Origin: an uncultured Oscillospiraceae bacterium
GTDB taxonomy: Bacteria > Bacillota > Clostridia > Oscillospirales > Ruminococcaceae
DNA: 64,000 nt
Reading direction: 5' to 3'
NCBI GenBank assembly: GCA_904397845.1
Contig: CAJFOX010000006.1
Location: forward strand, 24,539-88,538
Positions 35,822 through 45,066 of this stretch are shown piece by piece; the first letter of the stretch is position 1; every line of letters begins with the position of its first letter. The notes beneath the pieces were generated by a model. It saw nothing but the letters and a program-made list of their open reading frames with translations, did not search any database and had not been told where the DNA came from. Position numbers and translations under genes: made by a program.

Positions 35822-36739
35822 TTATAAACGCCGCGGCGCTTCTTCGATCTTCTCCTCTTTTTGCGGCAGCTGTGCCAAAATAATGGCGCAAAAGACTAAA
35901 ATGCAACCGATCAGTTCTCTCACGGTCAGCTTTTGCCCCAGAATGACCCATCCTGCCAGTACTGAAATGACCGATTCCAAACTCAATATCAAAGACGCAA
36001 TCGTGGGATCAATATGCCGCTGCCCCACAATCTGAAGCGTATACCCCACTCCGCAGCTGAAAACGCCTGCATAAATAAGAGGCATCCAAGCCGCCAGAAT
36101 TTGCGGTAGGGATGGACGCTCCATGATCAGCATGGGCACTGCGCATAAAAGGCCGCATACCAAAAATTGAATGCAGGACATCTTCACCCCATCTGCCTTC
36201 GGGGAAAAATAATCGATGATTAATATATGGGCGGAAAAGCAAAATGCGCTGGCCATTACCAGCAAATCTCCCTTTCCAACGGAAAAGCCCTCGGTTATGC
36301 AAAGCAGGTACATGCCGCCCACTGCAATAACCACTGCGACCCATATCAGTCCTGAAACCCGTCTTTTAAACAGTAACCCCAACAGCGGCACAATGACAAT
36401 ATAAAGTGCGGTAATAAAGCCCGCCTTTCCCACCGAAGTATACTGAATTCCCATCTGCTGCAGGGAACTTGCCACTGCCAGCGCCACCCCGCAGCAAATT
36501 CCGCCAATGAACAGAGTCCTGCCGTTTTGAGCAGGCGTATCCTCCTGTGCAGCCGGCTTTTTCCGATTCAAAAGCCAGATACACGGGATCAATACCAGAC
36601 CGCCGACCAGCGAGCGAATCGCGTTAAAGGTAAACGGTCCGATGTAATCCATCCCTACCGACTGCGCTACAAAAGCTACACCCCATATTGCCGCAGTGAG
36701 CAAGAGCATCAAGCTGCTTTTCCATTCTTTCGCCTTCAT
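35822..36739 (-). CDS. EamA/DMT-family transporter
   Basis: A 305-residue protein with ten predicted helices in two EamA repeats; the first begins LLLTAAIWGVAFVAQS and the second has SVISVLAGWVILGQKLTVRELIG. These carriers export amino acids or other metabolites, and substrate cannot be told from sequence. The start at MKAKEWKS follows GAGGAAAAG. The C terminus is charged (QKEEKIEEAPRRL). Stands alone. Confidence 0.9.
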   Translation of the reverse strand: MKAKEWKSSLMLLLTAAIWGVAFVAQSVGMDYIGPFTFNAIRSLVGGLVLIPCIWLLNRKKPAAQEDTPAQNGRTLFIGGICCGVALAVASSLQQMGIQYTSVGKAGFITALYIVIVPLLGLLFKRRVSGLIWVAVVIAVGGMYLLCITEGFSVGKGDLLVMASAFCFSAHILIIDYFSPKADGVKMSCIQFLVCGLLCAVPMLIMERPSLPQILAAWMPLIYAGVFSCGVGYTLQIVGQRHIDPTIASLILSLESVISVLAGWVILGQKLTVRELIGCILVFCAIILAQLPQKEEKIEEAPRRL

Positions 36740-36868
36740 TGCTTTTCCTCTTCCTTTCCACACAAAGATTCAAAGCCTTTTTGCAAATATTGTATTGCTA
36801 AGGCATCCTCGTTTTGACCATCTATTCTTTGTTGATAAACGCCTGGCGGCAATCAGGCCGCTGATGGG

Positions 36869-37705
36869 CTATACTGCCGGCTTCGTTTTTTGATCTGCCG
36901 GCGTAATAAAAAAGCAAAAAAGGCCGATGAATAAAACAAGCCCCCACTCCATCCAATAGTTCAGCATCTGCGATAAATCGGACAGCGCCAAATTTCCCGC
37001 CATCAACGGGCAGACACACCAGATCAATCCCAGCGCGGTCGCCGCATGTCCAGAAAACAGCGCCCATCGGTAGCTTTTTTTGCCGATAACATTGCAGATC
37101 AGATGGCTTCCCGCCAAAAGGAACAGGCATTGGGCCGTCATCATCAAAATTTCCAGAAGGCGCTGCGGCATCCGGAAAGCCATTGGCAGCTGACCAAACC
37201 TGGTGACCAGCCGAAAAGCACTCCAAAGGGAGATCCAAAGCAGGCTGCGGGAATACCGGTAGATGTGCAGGTTCTGATGCAACAGCCGAACGCCCAACAT
37301 CATGAATGACAATGCTGCCGCCAGCGATAAAAAGCAATCCAGTCCCGGCAGGAAAAGCTTTGGAATTTGAACTGCTTCCCGCGAAAAAAGCGGCGATGCC
37401 GTTTGCCATCCCCCGTACAACCCGCCCATCAAAAGCAGTATGCCGCATAATACGCTGCTGGCTCCCCACAAAAAAGAATTGCCCTCGGCGCTGGCCCCTT
37501 CGCTTTTTGCCGCCGACCGGGCAGCCCATATATATAAACCGACCAAAAGAAAGATCCCCAACAAATAAAAAAGAGTCAGCAGAGAGCTTTCTCCCACATA
37601 AAATCCTGTTTGATTGCTGATACCGGTGCGATATAAAAAATAATAGAGGATCCCCGCTGCCAGAACAGCCGGGACATAGCACAGATAAAAAAGCTTCTTC
37701 CTCAT
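36869..37705 (-). CDS. Hypothetical membrane protein, about seven TM helices
   Basis: A 278-residue hydrophobic protein of no family I recognise. Predicted helices lie at about 5-25, 42-62, 80-100, 122-142, 152-170, 185-206, 220-240 and 248-268. The ribosome site AAGAAGGAAA precedes the ATG. A longer open frame overlaps it on the same strand but lacks sensible composition. It lies divergent from spoIID, with no shared promoter recognised. Confidence 0.7.
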   Translation of the reverse strand: MRKKLFYLCYVPAVLAAGILYYFLYRTGISNQTGFYVGESSLLTLFYLLGIFLLVGLYIWAARSAAKSEGASAEGNSFLWGASSVLCGILLLMGGLYGGWQTASPLFSREAVQIPKLFLPGLDCFLSLAAALSFMMLGVRLLHQNLHIYRYSRSLLWISLWSAFRLVTRFGQLPMAFRMPQRLLEILMMTAQCLFLLAGSHLICNVIGKKSYRWALFSGHAATALGLIWCVCPLMAGNLALSDLSQMLNYWMEWGLVLFIGLFCFFITPADQKTKPAV

Positions 37706-37864
37706 TTTTTGTTTCCTTCTTTCCTCTTGCCAAAACAGCTGTTTTACGCCCGCTTTTACTCAAAAAAGCGGCCTTTTCAGATGGAAAAGGACTTTCTAAT
37801 CCACAATCCGTTTTCATAATGGGATGATGATACCGCAGGCGCTTCTTTCTGTATAGGCCGACAG

Positions 37865-37892
37865 GCATTTTTTCTCTCTCTGGTTCATATAT
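37865..37892 (+). promoter_or_regulatory. Sigma-E-like promoter of spoIID
   Basis: GCATTTT (37865-37871), 14-bp spacer and CATATAT (37886-37892). Spacing and distance to the start match the spmAB promoter in this window. Confidence 0.5.
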
Positions 37893-37914
37893 CTGGACAA
37901 GAGGGGGATTTTCC

Positions 37915-38991
37915 ATGAAAACGCTTCTTTCTTTTTTCGTACTTTTTTCCCTTATCGTCTTTCTTTTGCCCTTGGCAGCGTTGAATCCGGACAAGACCGA
38001 AAACGTTGAAGCAAAAACAGCAGATAAAGCGGTTTCAATCGCCGCCAGTCAGCCAATCCGGCAGGAAGAAGTTCTCCCTTCCCTGTCCGGCGACGCGTCT
38101 CAGCCAGTACAGGATACGCTGGCAACCTTGCAGGTATCCCAGCCGGAATATTTTTCTATTTTGGACCGAAGCACCGGTCAGATTGAAAAGGTGGCGGTAA
38201 TAGACTATCTGTACGGAGCCGTGGCGGCAGAACTGCCACCCGGATTCCACAGCGAAGCGATGAAAGCCCAAGCTGTGGCGTCTCACACCTACGCACTATA
38301 TTGCCGGGAACACCCGGTACCGGAACTGGGAGGCGCTGATTTTTCAACGGATCCTTCCAACTGGGAAGGCTATGTAACAAAAGAGCAGATGTTAGAACGT
38401 TATCCTGACCTGGGTGAAACCTACTGGAAAAAAATTACCGATGCAGTCGATGAAGTAGCATCTACAGTTCTGGTCTACCAGGAGGAACCTATTCTCGCCG
38501 CGTATCATTCAATGAGCGCCGGTGCAACCGAATTCGCGTCAAATGTATGGAACGGCACGGTCCCTTATCTAGTGCCAGTTGACAGCGTTGGAGACACGCT
38601 GGCCGACCAGTTTGAAACTTCAGTTACCTTCTCCGCAGAACAGATCCGGGGGATTTTAACCGAAGCGTATCCGGATCTGACATTGGACGGCGACACCCGC
38701 AGCTGGTTCCAGATTGTGTCTCGCTCGCCCTCCGGGTATGTGCTCACGCTGCAGGCGGGGAATCTACAGATCAGCGGAAAGGATCTACGCACCCTGCTGG
38801 GGTTGCGATCCACCAACTTTACCATTACGGCACAGACCGATTCCTTTCTGTTTACCACCAAAGGCTATGGGCACGGCGTCGGGCTCAGCCAATACGGCGC
38901 AGATTATATGGCGCGCCAAGGCAGCGGATATGAAGAAATCCTGCTTCATTATTATACTGGCGCACAGTTGGCAAAAGCAGTAGAGGAATGA
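37915..38991 (+). CDS. spoIID: Stage II sporulation protein D (SpoIID/LytB lytic transglycosylase)
   Basis: A 358-residue protein anchored by an N-terminal helix (about 4-22). The SpoIID domain starts at about residue 92 with IDYLYGAVAAELPPGF, where Glu106 corresponds to the catalytic Glu. It continues with AMKAQAVASHTYALY, YHSMSAGAT and GYGHGVGLSQYGA. In engulfment SpoIID cuts glycan strands stripped by SpoIIP. The spacer between helix and domain is Gln/Ser-rich. A sigma-E-like promoter fits mother-cell expression. spoIIR and spoIIID, sometimes near spoIID, are not here. Confidence 0.94.
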   Translation: MKTLLSFFVLFSLIVFLLPLAALNPDKTENVEAKTADKAVSIAASQPIRQEEVLPSLSGDASQPVQDTLATLQVSQPEYFSILDRSTGQIEKVAVIDYLYGAVAAELPPGFHSEAMKAQAVASHTYALYCREHPVPELGGADFSTDPSNWEGYVTKEQMLERYPDLGETYWKKITDAVDEVASTVLVYQEEPILAAYHSMSAGATEFASNVWNGTVPYLVPVDSVGDTLADQFETSVTFSAEQIRGILTEAYPDLTLDGDTRSWFQIVSRSPSGYVLTLQAGNLQISGKDLRTLLGLRSTNFTITAQTDSFLFTTKGYGHGVGLSQYGADYMARQGSGYEEILLHYYTGAQLAKAVEE

Positions 38992-39027
38992 CCACCACGC
39001 CCATATAAAACACAGCCTGCCTTTTCT

Positions 39028-39059
39028 CATATTGCTCTGGAAGTATCCAGAGCAATATG
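39028..39059. terminator. Hairpin after spoIID
   Basis: CATATTGCTCTGGA and its exact complement (14-bp stem, 4-base loop). It lacks a clear T run but lies between two convergent genes. Confidence 0.55.
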
Positions 39060-39078
39060 CTTCTGCAATTCTGCCCGG

Positions 39079-39663
39079 TTAATCCGCCCGGCGGCCGGCC
39101 AGATAAATTCCCGCATCAGATAAGAGCTCCGGCAGGTCAAAGACGCTTTCCTCTTCTACCTCTACATGAATCAGCTCGCAGGGATTTTCATCGGACAGAA
39201 TATCCCACAGTTTTTGGCATCCCGGTTCTTCCGGCAGCTGATATTTCTCAAGAAGCGCCCGGATCGGCTGCGGGGAAACAGTATATATTTGAATGGTTTT
39301 CAAATCGCCAACGTATATTTGTTCGGGCGATTCATGCGAAGAAAACCCAAACCGGACATCTCCATCTTCCGCCAGAAGGTTCCCATACCGGCGGGCAATC
39401 GCCTGTAAAACAGGCCGAGTGCATCCGTCTACATAATAAATATCGTAAACGCCGTCTTCTTCTGCCGGTAACTCCAGCGTAAAATATCCCGGCACGGGCA
39501 AAAGGGCGCAGTAATCCTGCAAAAACGCTGGTATACGCGGCGCGTCTAATACGGCCGTAAATACCCATCCGGTTTCGTTTTTCCAAGTTTCATAGGCACA
39601 GTGGATCCCGCTTAAATCAGAAATCCGGATTCCCTGTGCCGTGCAAAAATTGTTCTCCCCCAA
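39079..39663 (-). CDS. Hypothetical protein
   Basis: I do not recognise this 194-residue acidic soluble protein. It has no signal peptide. Several Trp and Tyr residues and alternating hydrophobic stretches suggest a mixed alpha/beta fold. The start is a TTG with an excellent GCAGGAGGTG site upstream; no ATG fits. The upstream 280 bp contain several short palindromes (for example ACCGGATA/TATCCGGT at 39694-39712) but no gene. Confidence 0.65.
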   Translation of the reverse strand: MGENNFCTAQGIRISDLSGIHCAYETWKNETGWVFTAVLDAPRIPAFLQDYCALLPVPGYFTLELPAEEDGVYDIYYVDGCTRPVLQAIARRYGNLLAEDGDVRFGFSSHESPEQIYVGDLKTIQIYTVSPQPIRALLEKYQLPEEPGCQKLWDILSDENPCELIHVEVEEESVFDLPELLSDAGIYLAGRRAD

Positions 39664-39693
39664 ATCTTTTCACCTCCTGCAGCCGTTTGAAAT

Positions 39694-39712
39694 ACCGGAT
39701 ATGGTATCCGGT
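39694..39712. promoter_or_regulatory. Short palindrome upstream of the hypothetical gene
   Basis: ACCGGATA and TATCCGGT are separated by TGG; a second small dyad, TTGGAT/ATCCAA, follows at 39713-39730. These could be operators or leader hairpins. Confidence 0.35.
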
Positions 39713-39885
39713 TGGATGACTTTATCCAATTGACAGAAGCCAGGTTGCCATTTCGCCGCAAAACATCAACGCCTTATCATACCGCAAGGCAGCATACTTT
39801 CAATGCTTTCGTAAGCATCGGACATCTTTGGTTTCCACTTACGCTGTGAAGTATTATAGCATAAAATCCCGTATCCTTCCAACTT

Positions 39886-39932
39886 CTTTCTAAAAGGGAG
39901 GCGATCTTCAAGATCGCCTCCCTTTTAGAAAG
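39886..39932 (-). terminator. Very long terminator hairpin after the DUF1905 gene
   Basis: A 23-base arm (39886-39908, with AAAAGGGAGGCGATC inside) is repeated inverted up to 39932 with almost no loop. It lies 10 bp past the gene stop. Confidence 0.85.
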
Positions 39933-39942
39933 AGAATTTTTA

Positions 39943-40212
39943 TTAAGTACGTTCTTGCAATGTAACAACAATCCGGTCTCCAGGCTGTTTTTGCAGTATT
40001 GCCCGAATCTCTTTCCGCACCCCGATTATATGGCAGGGCGTCCCCATCCGAACCAGGCTTCCCTCATAAGGTACGCCATCAAATGTGGCGCTAACTTTAA
40101 CCCGCCCTTTGCCGAATTCTTTTCGAACGTCAAATGGGATTTCCACATAAGCTCCGTCAATATCCGGTACTTTTTTCAGCACCGCCTCAAACCTGTATTG
40201 TTTCGGATTCAT
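39943..40212 (-). CDS. DUF1905 domain protein
   Basis: An 89-residue single-domain protein; [39 protein letters not shown] and [12 protein letters not shown] are typical of DUF1905, a small beta-barrel-like domain of unknown function. The N-terminal [10 protein letters not shown] fits the usual domain start. It follows the RodA/FtsW-type gene by 64 bp and may be cotranscribed with it. Confidence 0.88.
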   Translation of the reverse strand: MNPKQYRFEAVLKKVPDIDGAYVEIPFDVRKEFGKGRVKVSATFDGVPYEGSLVRMGTPCHIIGVRKEIRAILQKQPGDRIVVTLQERT

Positions 40213-40276
40213 AAAAGACCTCCCAAACAGACTGTACTGCTATTGTTGGTCGGAGGAATCAAAATATACCGCATCT

Positions 40277-41407
40277 TTAATCATCCAGGAACAAGTGATC
40301 CTTGTTATGGATATATACGCTTAAGGCAAGGCCAATACCCATGTAGAGGGTAGTCACCGAGGTGCCGCCATAGCTGAAAAACGGAAGGGTGACACCAATG
40401 ACCGGTAGTATGCCTAAATTCATGCCAATATTGACGATACTTTGAAACGCGATTGTCGCAAAAACTCCAACACAGATATATCCTCCCAACAGATCGTTGG
40501 ATCTGCGAGAAAACATCAATAATCGCACGCAGATAAAAAATAAAAGCAAAATAACCGACATACAGCCTACAAACCCCAAGGACTGCCCGATAAACGAGAA
40601 AATAAAATCATTATGGATTTCCGGCACATAAACATGCTCGCCAATAAACAGCCCTTCTCCGAAACCGCCGCCGGAGCCAATGGCAATTTTGGCATTGTAC
40701 TGCTGGTACAAAATCCCGTTGGTGTCTAAATCCGGGATGAAGAGAGCCAAAATACGCAGCTTTTGATCATCACTCATCAAATACAGCCAGACCAACGGAG
40801 CCGCTATGACCAGCGCCGCGCCCGCAATTGCAATATAGCGCCACTGAACGCCGGCGGAAAACAGCATGGCCAAAAAAATCAAGAGAAAAATCAGGGCCGT
40901 GCCGTCATCTCCTTGAAAATGGATCAAAAGCACCGGAATCGCTCCGTGCAGGCAGAGCAAAAGCAGATTTTTAAGGCTCTTAATATCGTCTCCAACCTTC
41001 TCCAGATGCAACGCGAAGGTCAAAATAAAAGCGATTTTCAGCAATTCAGACGGCTGAAAATTGATCCCTAGAAAGGGAATTGGCAGCCATGCCTGGTCAT
41101 CAACCGATTCTACCCGCTGTTCGCCGAAAAAATAAGTCAGTATCACAAGCCCAACGCAAACCGGGTAATACAGTTTCCACAATTTTGACAAAAAATGGTA
41201 ATCAAAGCTGGAAATGACCACAGCAGCAATCAGCCCTATAATCGAGGTGATAATCTGCATTTGGACTGCACGGATGGTGGCCATGCCGGAATTGTGGATG
41301 CCGCACATTAAAACGACACTGTAAGATGAGCAAAAGAAACATAATAACAAAAGAAATTTATCCGTTTCTTTCCAATAGCGGACAAAACCGCGCCAAATTT
41401 TTTTCAC
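40277..41407 (-). CDS. RodA/FtsW/SpoVE-family peptidoglycan glycosyltransferase
   Basis: A 376-residue SEDS protein with about ten membrane helices. Markers are FQPSELLKIAFIL, the acidic loop HFQGDDGTALIFL, AKIAIGSGGGFGEGLF, EIHNDFIFSFIGQSLGF and PFFSYGGTSVTTLYMGIGL. SEDS proteins polymerise lipid II into glycan strands. It is shorter in the large extracellular loop than typical FtsW and closer to RodA. No partner PBP or mre gene is adjacent, so RodA and SpoVE cannot be told apart for certain. Confidence 0.9.
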   Translation of the reverse strand: MKKIWRGFVRYWKETDKFLLLLCFFCSSYSVVLMCGIHNSGMATIRAVQMQIITSIIGLIAAVVISSFDYHFLSKLWKLYYPVCVGLVILTYFFGEQRVESVDDQAWLPIPFLGINFQPSELLKIAFILTFALHLEKVGDDIKSLKNLLLLCLHGAIPVLLIHFQGDDGTALIFLLIFLAMLFSAGVQWRYIAIAGAALVIAAPLVWLYLMSDDQKLRILALFIPDLDTNGILYQQYNAKIAIGSGGGFGEGLFIGEHVYVPEIHNDFIFSFIGQSLGFVGCMSVILLLFFICVRLLMFSRRSNDLLGGYICVGVFATIAFQSIVNIGMNLGILPVIGVTLPFFSYGGTSVTTLYMGIGLALSVYIHNKDHLFLDD

Positions 41408-41516
41408 TTTTCCGCTCCTTTTTATTCAAATGAAGGAAGTTTTAGAATACTCATAAAACGCCTAAAAGCGCAGATTTGTTGCAAAAAAACAAAGAAAATC
41501 CTTGTGGAACGCCATT

Positions 41517-41545
41517 AGTATATCACAAGTTTTGCCCGAAACCAA
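41517..41545 (-). promoter_or_regulatory. Promoter of the RodA/FtsW-type gene
   Basis: TTGGTT (41540-41545), 17-bp spacer and TATACT (41517-41522) on the minus strand. Confidence 0.6.
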
Positions 41546-41562
41546 TGGAATCGGAAAAAGAA

Positions 41563-41592
41563 TTGAAGTCTTTCGTTCAGATGTGCTATAAT
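41563..41592 (+). promoter_or_regulatory. Promoter of fhs
   Basis: TTGAAG (41563-41568), 18-bp spacer and TATAAT (41587-41592), about 24 bp before the structured leader. Confidence 0.7.
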
Positions 41593-41616
41593 AACTTCAC
41601 AAATAAATAGAAAACA

Positions 41617-41706
41617 GGACTTCCGATGCCCGTAGGGATAGCGTACCGGCGGCACAGCCAAAACAGCTTTTCGCCCAAGCGGTTTCAGCACCCTGTATCG
41701 GAATCC
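41617..41706 (+). promoter_or_regulatory. Structured leader of fhs, possible riboswitch of unassigned class
   Basis: GGACTTCCGAT (41617-41627) pairs with ATCGGAATCC (41697-41706) in a 10-bp helix with one bulged C. Inside, CCGTA (41630-41634) pairs with TACCGG (41644-41649), and AAACAGCTT (41661-41669) pairs with AAGCGGTTT (41677-41685) across an A-G mismatch. The GGG at 41635-41637, in the loop of the second helix, could pair with CCC at 41691-41693. It does not show the conserved sequences of THF or ZTP riboswitches as I know them. Confidence 0.5.
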
Positions 41707-41728
41707 AAAAAAGGAAAGGTGAGGAACT

Positions 41729-43396
41729 ATGTTAAGCGATATCGAAATTGCACAAAGCGCAAAGATGCTTCCGATCACCGAAATTGCGGAAAAATTGGAT
41801 ATTCTTCCGGAAGAGCTTGAGCTATATGGCCGGTATAAAGCAAAGCTTTCAGAAGATATTTTTGCCCGTTTGCAGGATAAGCCGGATGGAAAATTAGTGC
41901 TGGTTACTGCTATCAACCCCACCCCTGCCGGAGAAGGAAAGACTACTACATCAGTCGGCCTGGGGCAGGCAATGGCACGAATCGGTGAAAAAGCGGTCAT
42001 CGCTCTGCGGGAACCGTCGTTGGGCCCAGTTTTCGGCATCAAAGGCGGCGCTGCCGGAGGCGGATATTCCCAGGTGATTCCCATGGAAGACATCAACCTG
42101 CATTTTACCGGCGATATGCACGCTATTACAGCCGCTAACAACCTGCTGTGCGCCATGATTGACAACCATTTGCAGCAGGGAAACCTTCTGGGCATCGACC
42201 AAAGGCGAATTCTGTTCAAACGCTGCCTGGATATGAACGACCGCGCACTGCGCTTTGTTAACGTAGGGCTGGGCGGCAAAATCAATGGTGTCCCGCGGGA
42301 GGACGGTTTTCAAATTACTGTAGCCAGCGAGGTCATGGCTATTTTATGCCTGGCGGCGGATCTGGATGATTTAAAAGAGCGGCTGGGCTCTATTTTGATC
42401 GCCTATACCTATGACAACAAGCCGGTTTACGCCCGGGATCTGAAGGTTCACGGGGCTATGGCCGCCCTGCTGAAGGATGCACTGAAGCCAAACCTGGTAC
42501 AAACACTGGAAAACACCCCTGCCCTGATGCACGGAGGGCCCTTTGCCAATATCGCCCACGGGTGCAACTCTGTGCGCGCCACCAAGCTGGCACTGAAAAT
42601 GGCCGATTACTGCATTACGGAAGCCGGATTCGGATCTGATTTGGGCGCGGAAAAATTTCTGGATATCAAATGCCGGTACGCAGGCCTTGCGCCGTCAGCC
42701 ATTGTCATCGTGGCGACGCTGCGCGCCCTGAAATATAATGGGGGTGTACCGAAAGCGGAAGTGGCCGCTGAAAATGTAGAGGCTCTGAAAAAAGGCTTGG
42801 TCAATTTGGAAGCGCATGTGGAAAATATGCGTAAATACGGGGTACCGGTGGTGGTTGCCATCAATCGGTTCCTGACCGATACGGATCAGGAAATCGAAGT
42901 GCTGGCCGAATGCTGCCGGCGCCTCGGAGTAGAATATTCCCTATCCGAAGCGTTTGCCAAAGGCGGTGAAGGAGCTGTGGATCTGGCGCATAAAGTCGTC
43001 GCGGCCTGCGCGCAGCCATCCCAATTCAAGCTTCTTTACGACGAAAAGGCGCCGATCAAAGAAAAAATCAAAACCATCGTCACCGAAATTTACGGCGGCG
43101 CAGATGTCTCTTATGCCCCGAAAGCGGAAAAATCCATTCGCGATATTGAGGCGCTGGGAAAAGCGAACCTGCCCATCTGTGTGGCTAAAACCCAGTACTC
43201 GCTGTCCGATGACCCGGCAAAATTGGGACGTCCCACCGGATTTACCGTCAATGTGCGGGATGTGACTTTATCCGCGGGCGCAGGCTTTATCGTTGTAATG
43301 TCCGGCGATATCATGACGATGCCCGGCCTGCCCAAAGCTCCTGCGGCCTGCCAGATCGACGTTGACAGCCGTGGCCACATCAAAGGCTTATTCTAA
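41729..43396 (+). CDS. fhs: Formate-tetrahydrofolate ligase
   Basis: A 555-residue cytoplasmic enzyme that makes 10-formyl-tetrahydrofolate from formate, THF and ATP, feeding purine synthesis or the Wood-Ljungdahl methyl branch. The P-loop-like [18 protein letters not shown] and [20 protein letters not shown] are characteristic, and length matches the family. AAAGGAAAGGTGAGG provides the ribosome site. It leads a gene row with tsaE, tsaB, rpiB and upp and is preceded by a folded leader that may regulate it. Confidence 0.97.
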   Translation: MLSDIEIAQSAKMLPITEIAEKLDILPEELELYGRYKAKLSEDIFARLQDKPDGKLVLVTAINPTPAGEGKTTTSVGLGQAMARIGEKAVIALREPSLGPVFGIKGGAAGGGYSQVIPMEDINLHFTGDMHAITAANNLLCAMIDNHLQQGNLLGIDQRRILFKRCLDMNDRALRFVNVGLGGKINGVPREDGFQITVASEVMAILCLAADLDDLKERLGSILIAYTYDNKPVYARDLKVHGAMAALLKDALKPNLVQTLENTPALMHGGPFANIAHGCNSVRATKLALKMADYCITEAGFGSDLGAEKFLDIKCRYAGLAPSAIVIVATLRALKYNGGVPKAEVAAENVEALKKGLVNLEAHVENMRKYGVPVVVAINRFLTDTDQEIEVLAECCRRLGVEYSLSEAFAKGGEGAVDLAHKVVAACAQPSQFKLLYDEKAPIKEKIKTIVTEIYGGADVSYAPKAEKSIRDIEALGKANLPICVAKTQYSLSDDPAKLGRPTGFTVNVRDVTLSAGAGFIVVMSGDIMTMPGLPKAPAACQIDVDSRGHIKGLF

Positions 43397-43414
43397 AAAG
43401 GAAGAAGTTTGTTT

Positions 43415-43840
43415 ATGCAATCAACCGTTACAAACAGCGCTGCGGAAACGGAAAAATTTGCCCGGGAGTTGGCCGCTTCGTTGAAACCAGACGACGTGCT
43501 GGCTTTCTACGGCGGGCTTGGCATGGGAAAAACCACCTTCGTCCGCGGGCTGGCGCTGGGGCTGGGTTCGTTGGACGAGGTTTCCAGCCCAACCTTTTCA
43601 CTGGTGCATGAATACCGCAGTACCCCAAAACTATACCATTTCGATATGTACCGGGTCACTTCTTTTGATGATTTATATTCCACAGGATTTTTTGACTATC
43701 TGGAAACCGGCGCAATTTTGGCCATTGAATGGAGCGAAAATATTGAAGATGCGCTGCCGGATCGCACAATTCGAGTGACCTTTGAACGGCTGGAAGAGGA
43801 AAAGCGCCGAATCACGTTGGAAGGAGGCGGCCGGTTTTGA
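43415..43840 (+). CDS. tsaE: tRNA threonylcarbamoyladenosine biosynthesis ATPase TsaE
   Basis: A 141-residue P-loop protein with Walker A GGLGMGKTTFVRG at about 33-45, the switch-like SSPTFSLVHEY and the Trp/Glu segment AIEWSENIEDALP. TsaE supports t6A synthesis at position 37 of ANN-decoding tRNAs together with TsaB and TsaD. ATG at 43415; its stop overlaps the TTG start of tsaB by 3 bases. Confidence 0.95.
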   Translation: MQSTVTNSAAETEKFARELAASLKPDDVLAFYGGLGMGKTTFVRGLALGLGSLDEVSSPTFSLVHEYRSTPKLYHFDMYRVTSFDDLYSTGFFDYLETGAILAIEWSENIEDALPDRTIRVTFERLEEEKRRITLEGGGRF

Positions 43841-44535
43841 TCTTGCTGGGAATGGACACCTCCGCAGTAGCGGCTTCGGTCGCATTATGGGAAGACGGGC
43901 GGATCATTGGAGAAAGCTTTGTAAACGTCAGGCTCACCCACAGCCAGACCATCCTGCCCATGACGCAAAACCTGTTAAACGCCTGCGGAAAAGATATTTC
44001 CCAAGTGGATGAATTTGCGGTTTCCGTCGGTCCCGGATCGTTTACCGGGCTGCGGATAGGGATATCCGCAGTAAAAGGGATGGCTTTCGGCACAGGTAAG
44101 CGCTGTGTCCCCGTATCAACACTGGAAGCCTTGGCCTATCTCCTGATCGGTCAGGAATGCATTGCGGTATCTGCTATGGACGCCCGCTGCCAACAGGTAT
44201 ACGCTGCTACCTTTCTGGTGGGCCGCGAATCTGTTCAGCGGCTGACCGAAGATGCGGCACTGTCCATCAAACAGCTGTGGGAACAGTTAACTGAAATTTC
44301 TTCCGATCTACCGTTGATTTTAGTTGGAGACGGCGCACAATTATGTTATAATAGTTGGGAAAGCGACAGAGTTTTGCTTGCGCCCGAGCACCTTCGGTTC
44401 CAGCGCGCCAGCGCCGTGTGCATGGCGGCGCTGCCCCGCCGTGGACTGAGCGTGGAGCCAGCGCAGATATCCCCGCAATACTTGCGGCTCCCCCAGGCAC
44501 AGCGGGAGCTATTACAAAAACAAAACAAAATTTAG
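43837..44535 (+). CDS. tsaB: tRNA threonylcarbamoyladenosine biosynthesis protein TsaB
   Basis: A 232-residue ASKHA-fold protein; ILLGMDTSAVAASVALWEDG and SVGPGSFTGLRIGISAVKGMA are diagnostic. TsaB dimerises with TsaD. The start is a TTG with an AAGGAGG site 9 bases upstream, and translation is coupled to tsaE. The usual rimI and tsaD neighbours do not follow; rpiB comes next. Confidence 0.94.
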   Translation: MILLGMDTSAVAASVALWEDGRIIGESFVNVRLTHSQTILPMTQNLLNACGKDISQVDEFAVSVGPGSFTGLRIGISAVKGMAFGTGKRCVPVSTLEALAYLLIGQECIAVSAMDARCQQVYAATFLVGRESVQRLTEDAALSIKQLWEQLTEISSDLPLILVGDGAQLCYNSWESDRVLLAPEHLRFQRASAVCMAALPRRGLSVEPAQISPQYLRLPQAQRELLQKQNKI

Positions 44536-44563
44536 CGGATTTTGTCAGAAGGGAATGGAGAGA

Positions 44564-45001
44564 ATGATTGCCATCGGCAGCGATCACGGCGGTTTTGCGC
44601 TGAAAGAAGAGATCAAAAAGCATCTGGACGAAAAAAAGATTCCCTATGAGGATTTTGGCACTTACAGTACCGACAGCGTGGACTATCCCCTGATTGCGGA
44701 AAAGGCCTGTGCTGCAATTACCAGTGGAAAATGCGACAAAGGCATCCTTTGCTGCGGAACCGGTATTGGTATTTCCATGGCGGCCAACAAAATCAAAGGG
44801 ATCCGTGCGGCGTTGTGCTCAGATTATTTCAGCGCCAAATATACGCGTCTGCACAATGACGCAAATGTCCTCTGCATGGGTGGGCGTACGATTGGCCCTG
44901 GTCTTGCACTGGAGCTGGTGGATGTCTTTTTGAATACGCCGTTTGAAGGCGGCCGCCATGCAAGGCGGGTGGAACAGTTAATGAAGCTGGAGGAGAAATA
45001 G
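44564..45001 (+). CDS. rpiB: Ribose-5-phosphate isomerase B
   Basis: A 145-residue RpiB/LacAB-type isomerase interconverting ribose-5-P and ribulose-5-P in the pentose phosphate pathway. MIAIGSDHGGFALK and the active-site Cys64 in LCCGTGIGISMAANK are present, and TRLHNDANVLCMGGRTIG matches the family. I take the second ATG because AGAAGGG lies 10 bases upstream; an ATG 9 bases earlier is too close to that site. Confidence 0.95.
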   Translation: MIAIGSDHGGFALKEEIKKHLDEKKIPYEDFGTYSTDSVDYPLIAEKACAAITSGKCDKGILCCGTGIGISMAANKIKGIRAALCSDYFSAKYTRLHNDANVLCMGGRTIGPGLALELVDVFLNTPFEGGRHARRVEQLMKLEEK

Positions 45002-45066
45002 GGCGATTCTGGCTTTTGGGAATGTACTATCAAAAATGCCGTGGGGCGGAAATGGAGAAATGAATT

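Noticed and set aside
36822..37994. 390-residue minus-strand frame overlapping the membrane protein and the spoIID start
   Set aside because: The alternative frame encodes a clean multi-helix membrane protein with a ribosome site; the long frame has biased, low-quality composition and crosses a divergent promoter region.
41617..41706. THF or ZTP riboswitch call for the fhs leader
   Set aside because: The conserved sequence blocks of both classes could not be found, so only an unassigned structured leader is claimed.
41515..42285. 256-residue minus-strand frame opposite fhs
   Set aside because: fhs is a full-length, strongly conserved gene; the antisense frame matches no family and covers the fhs promoter and leader.
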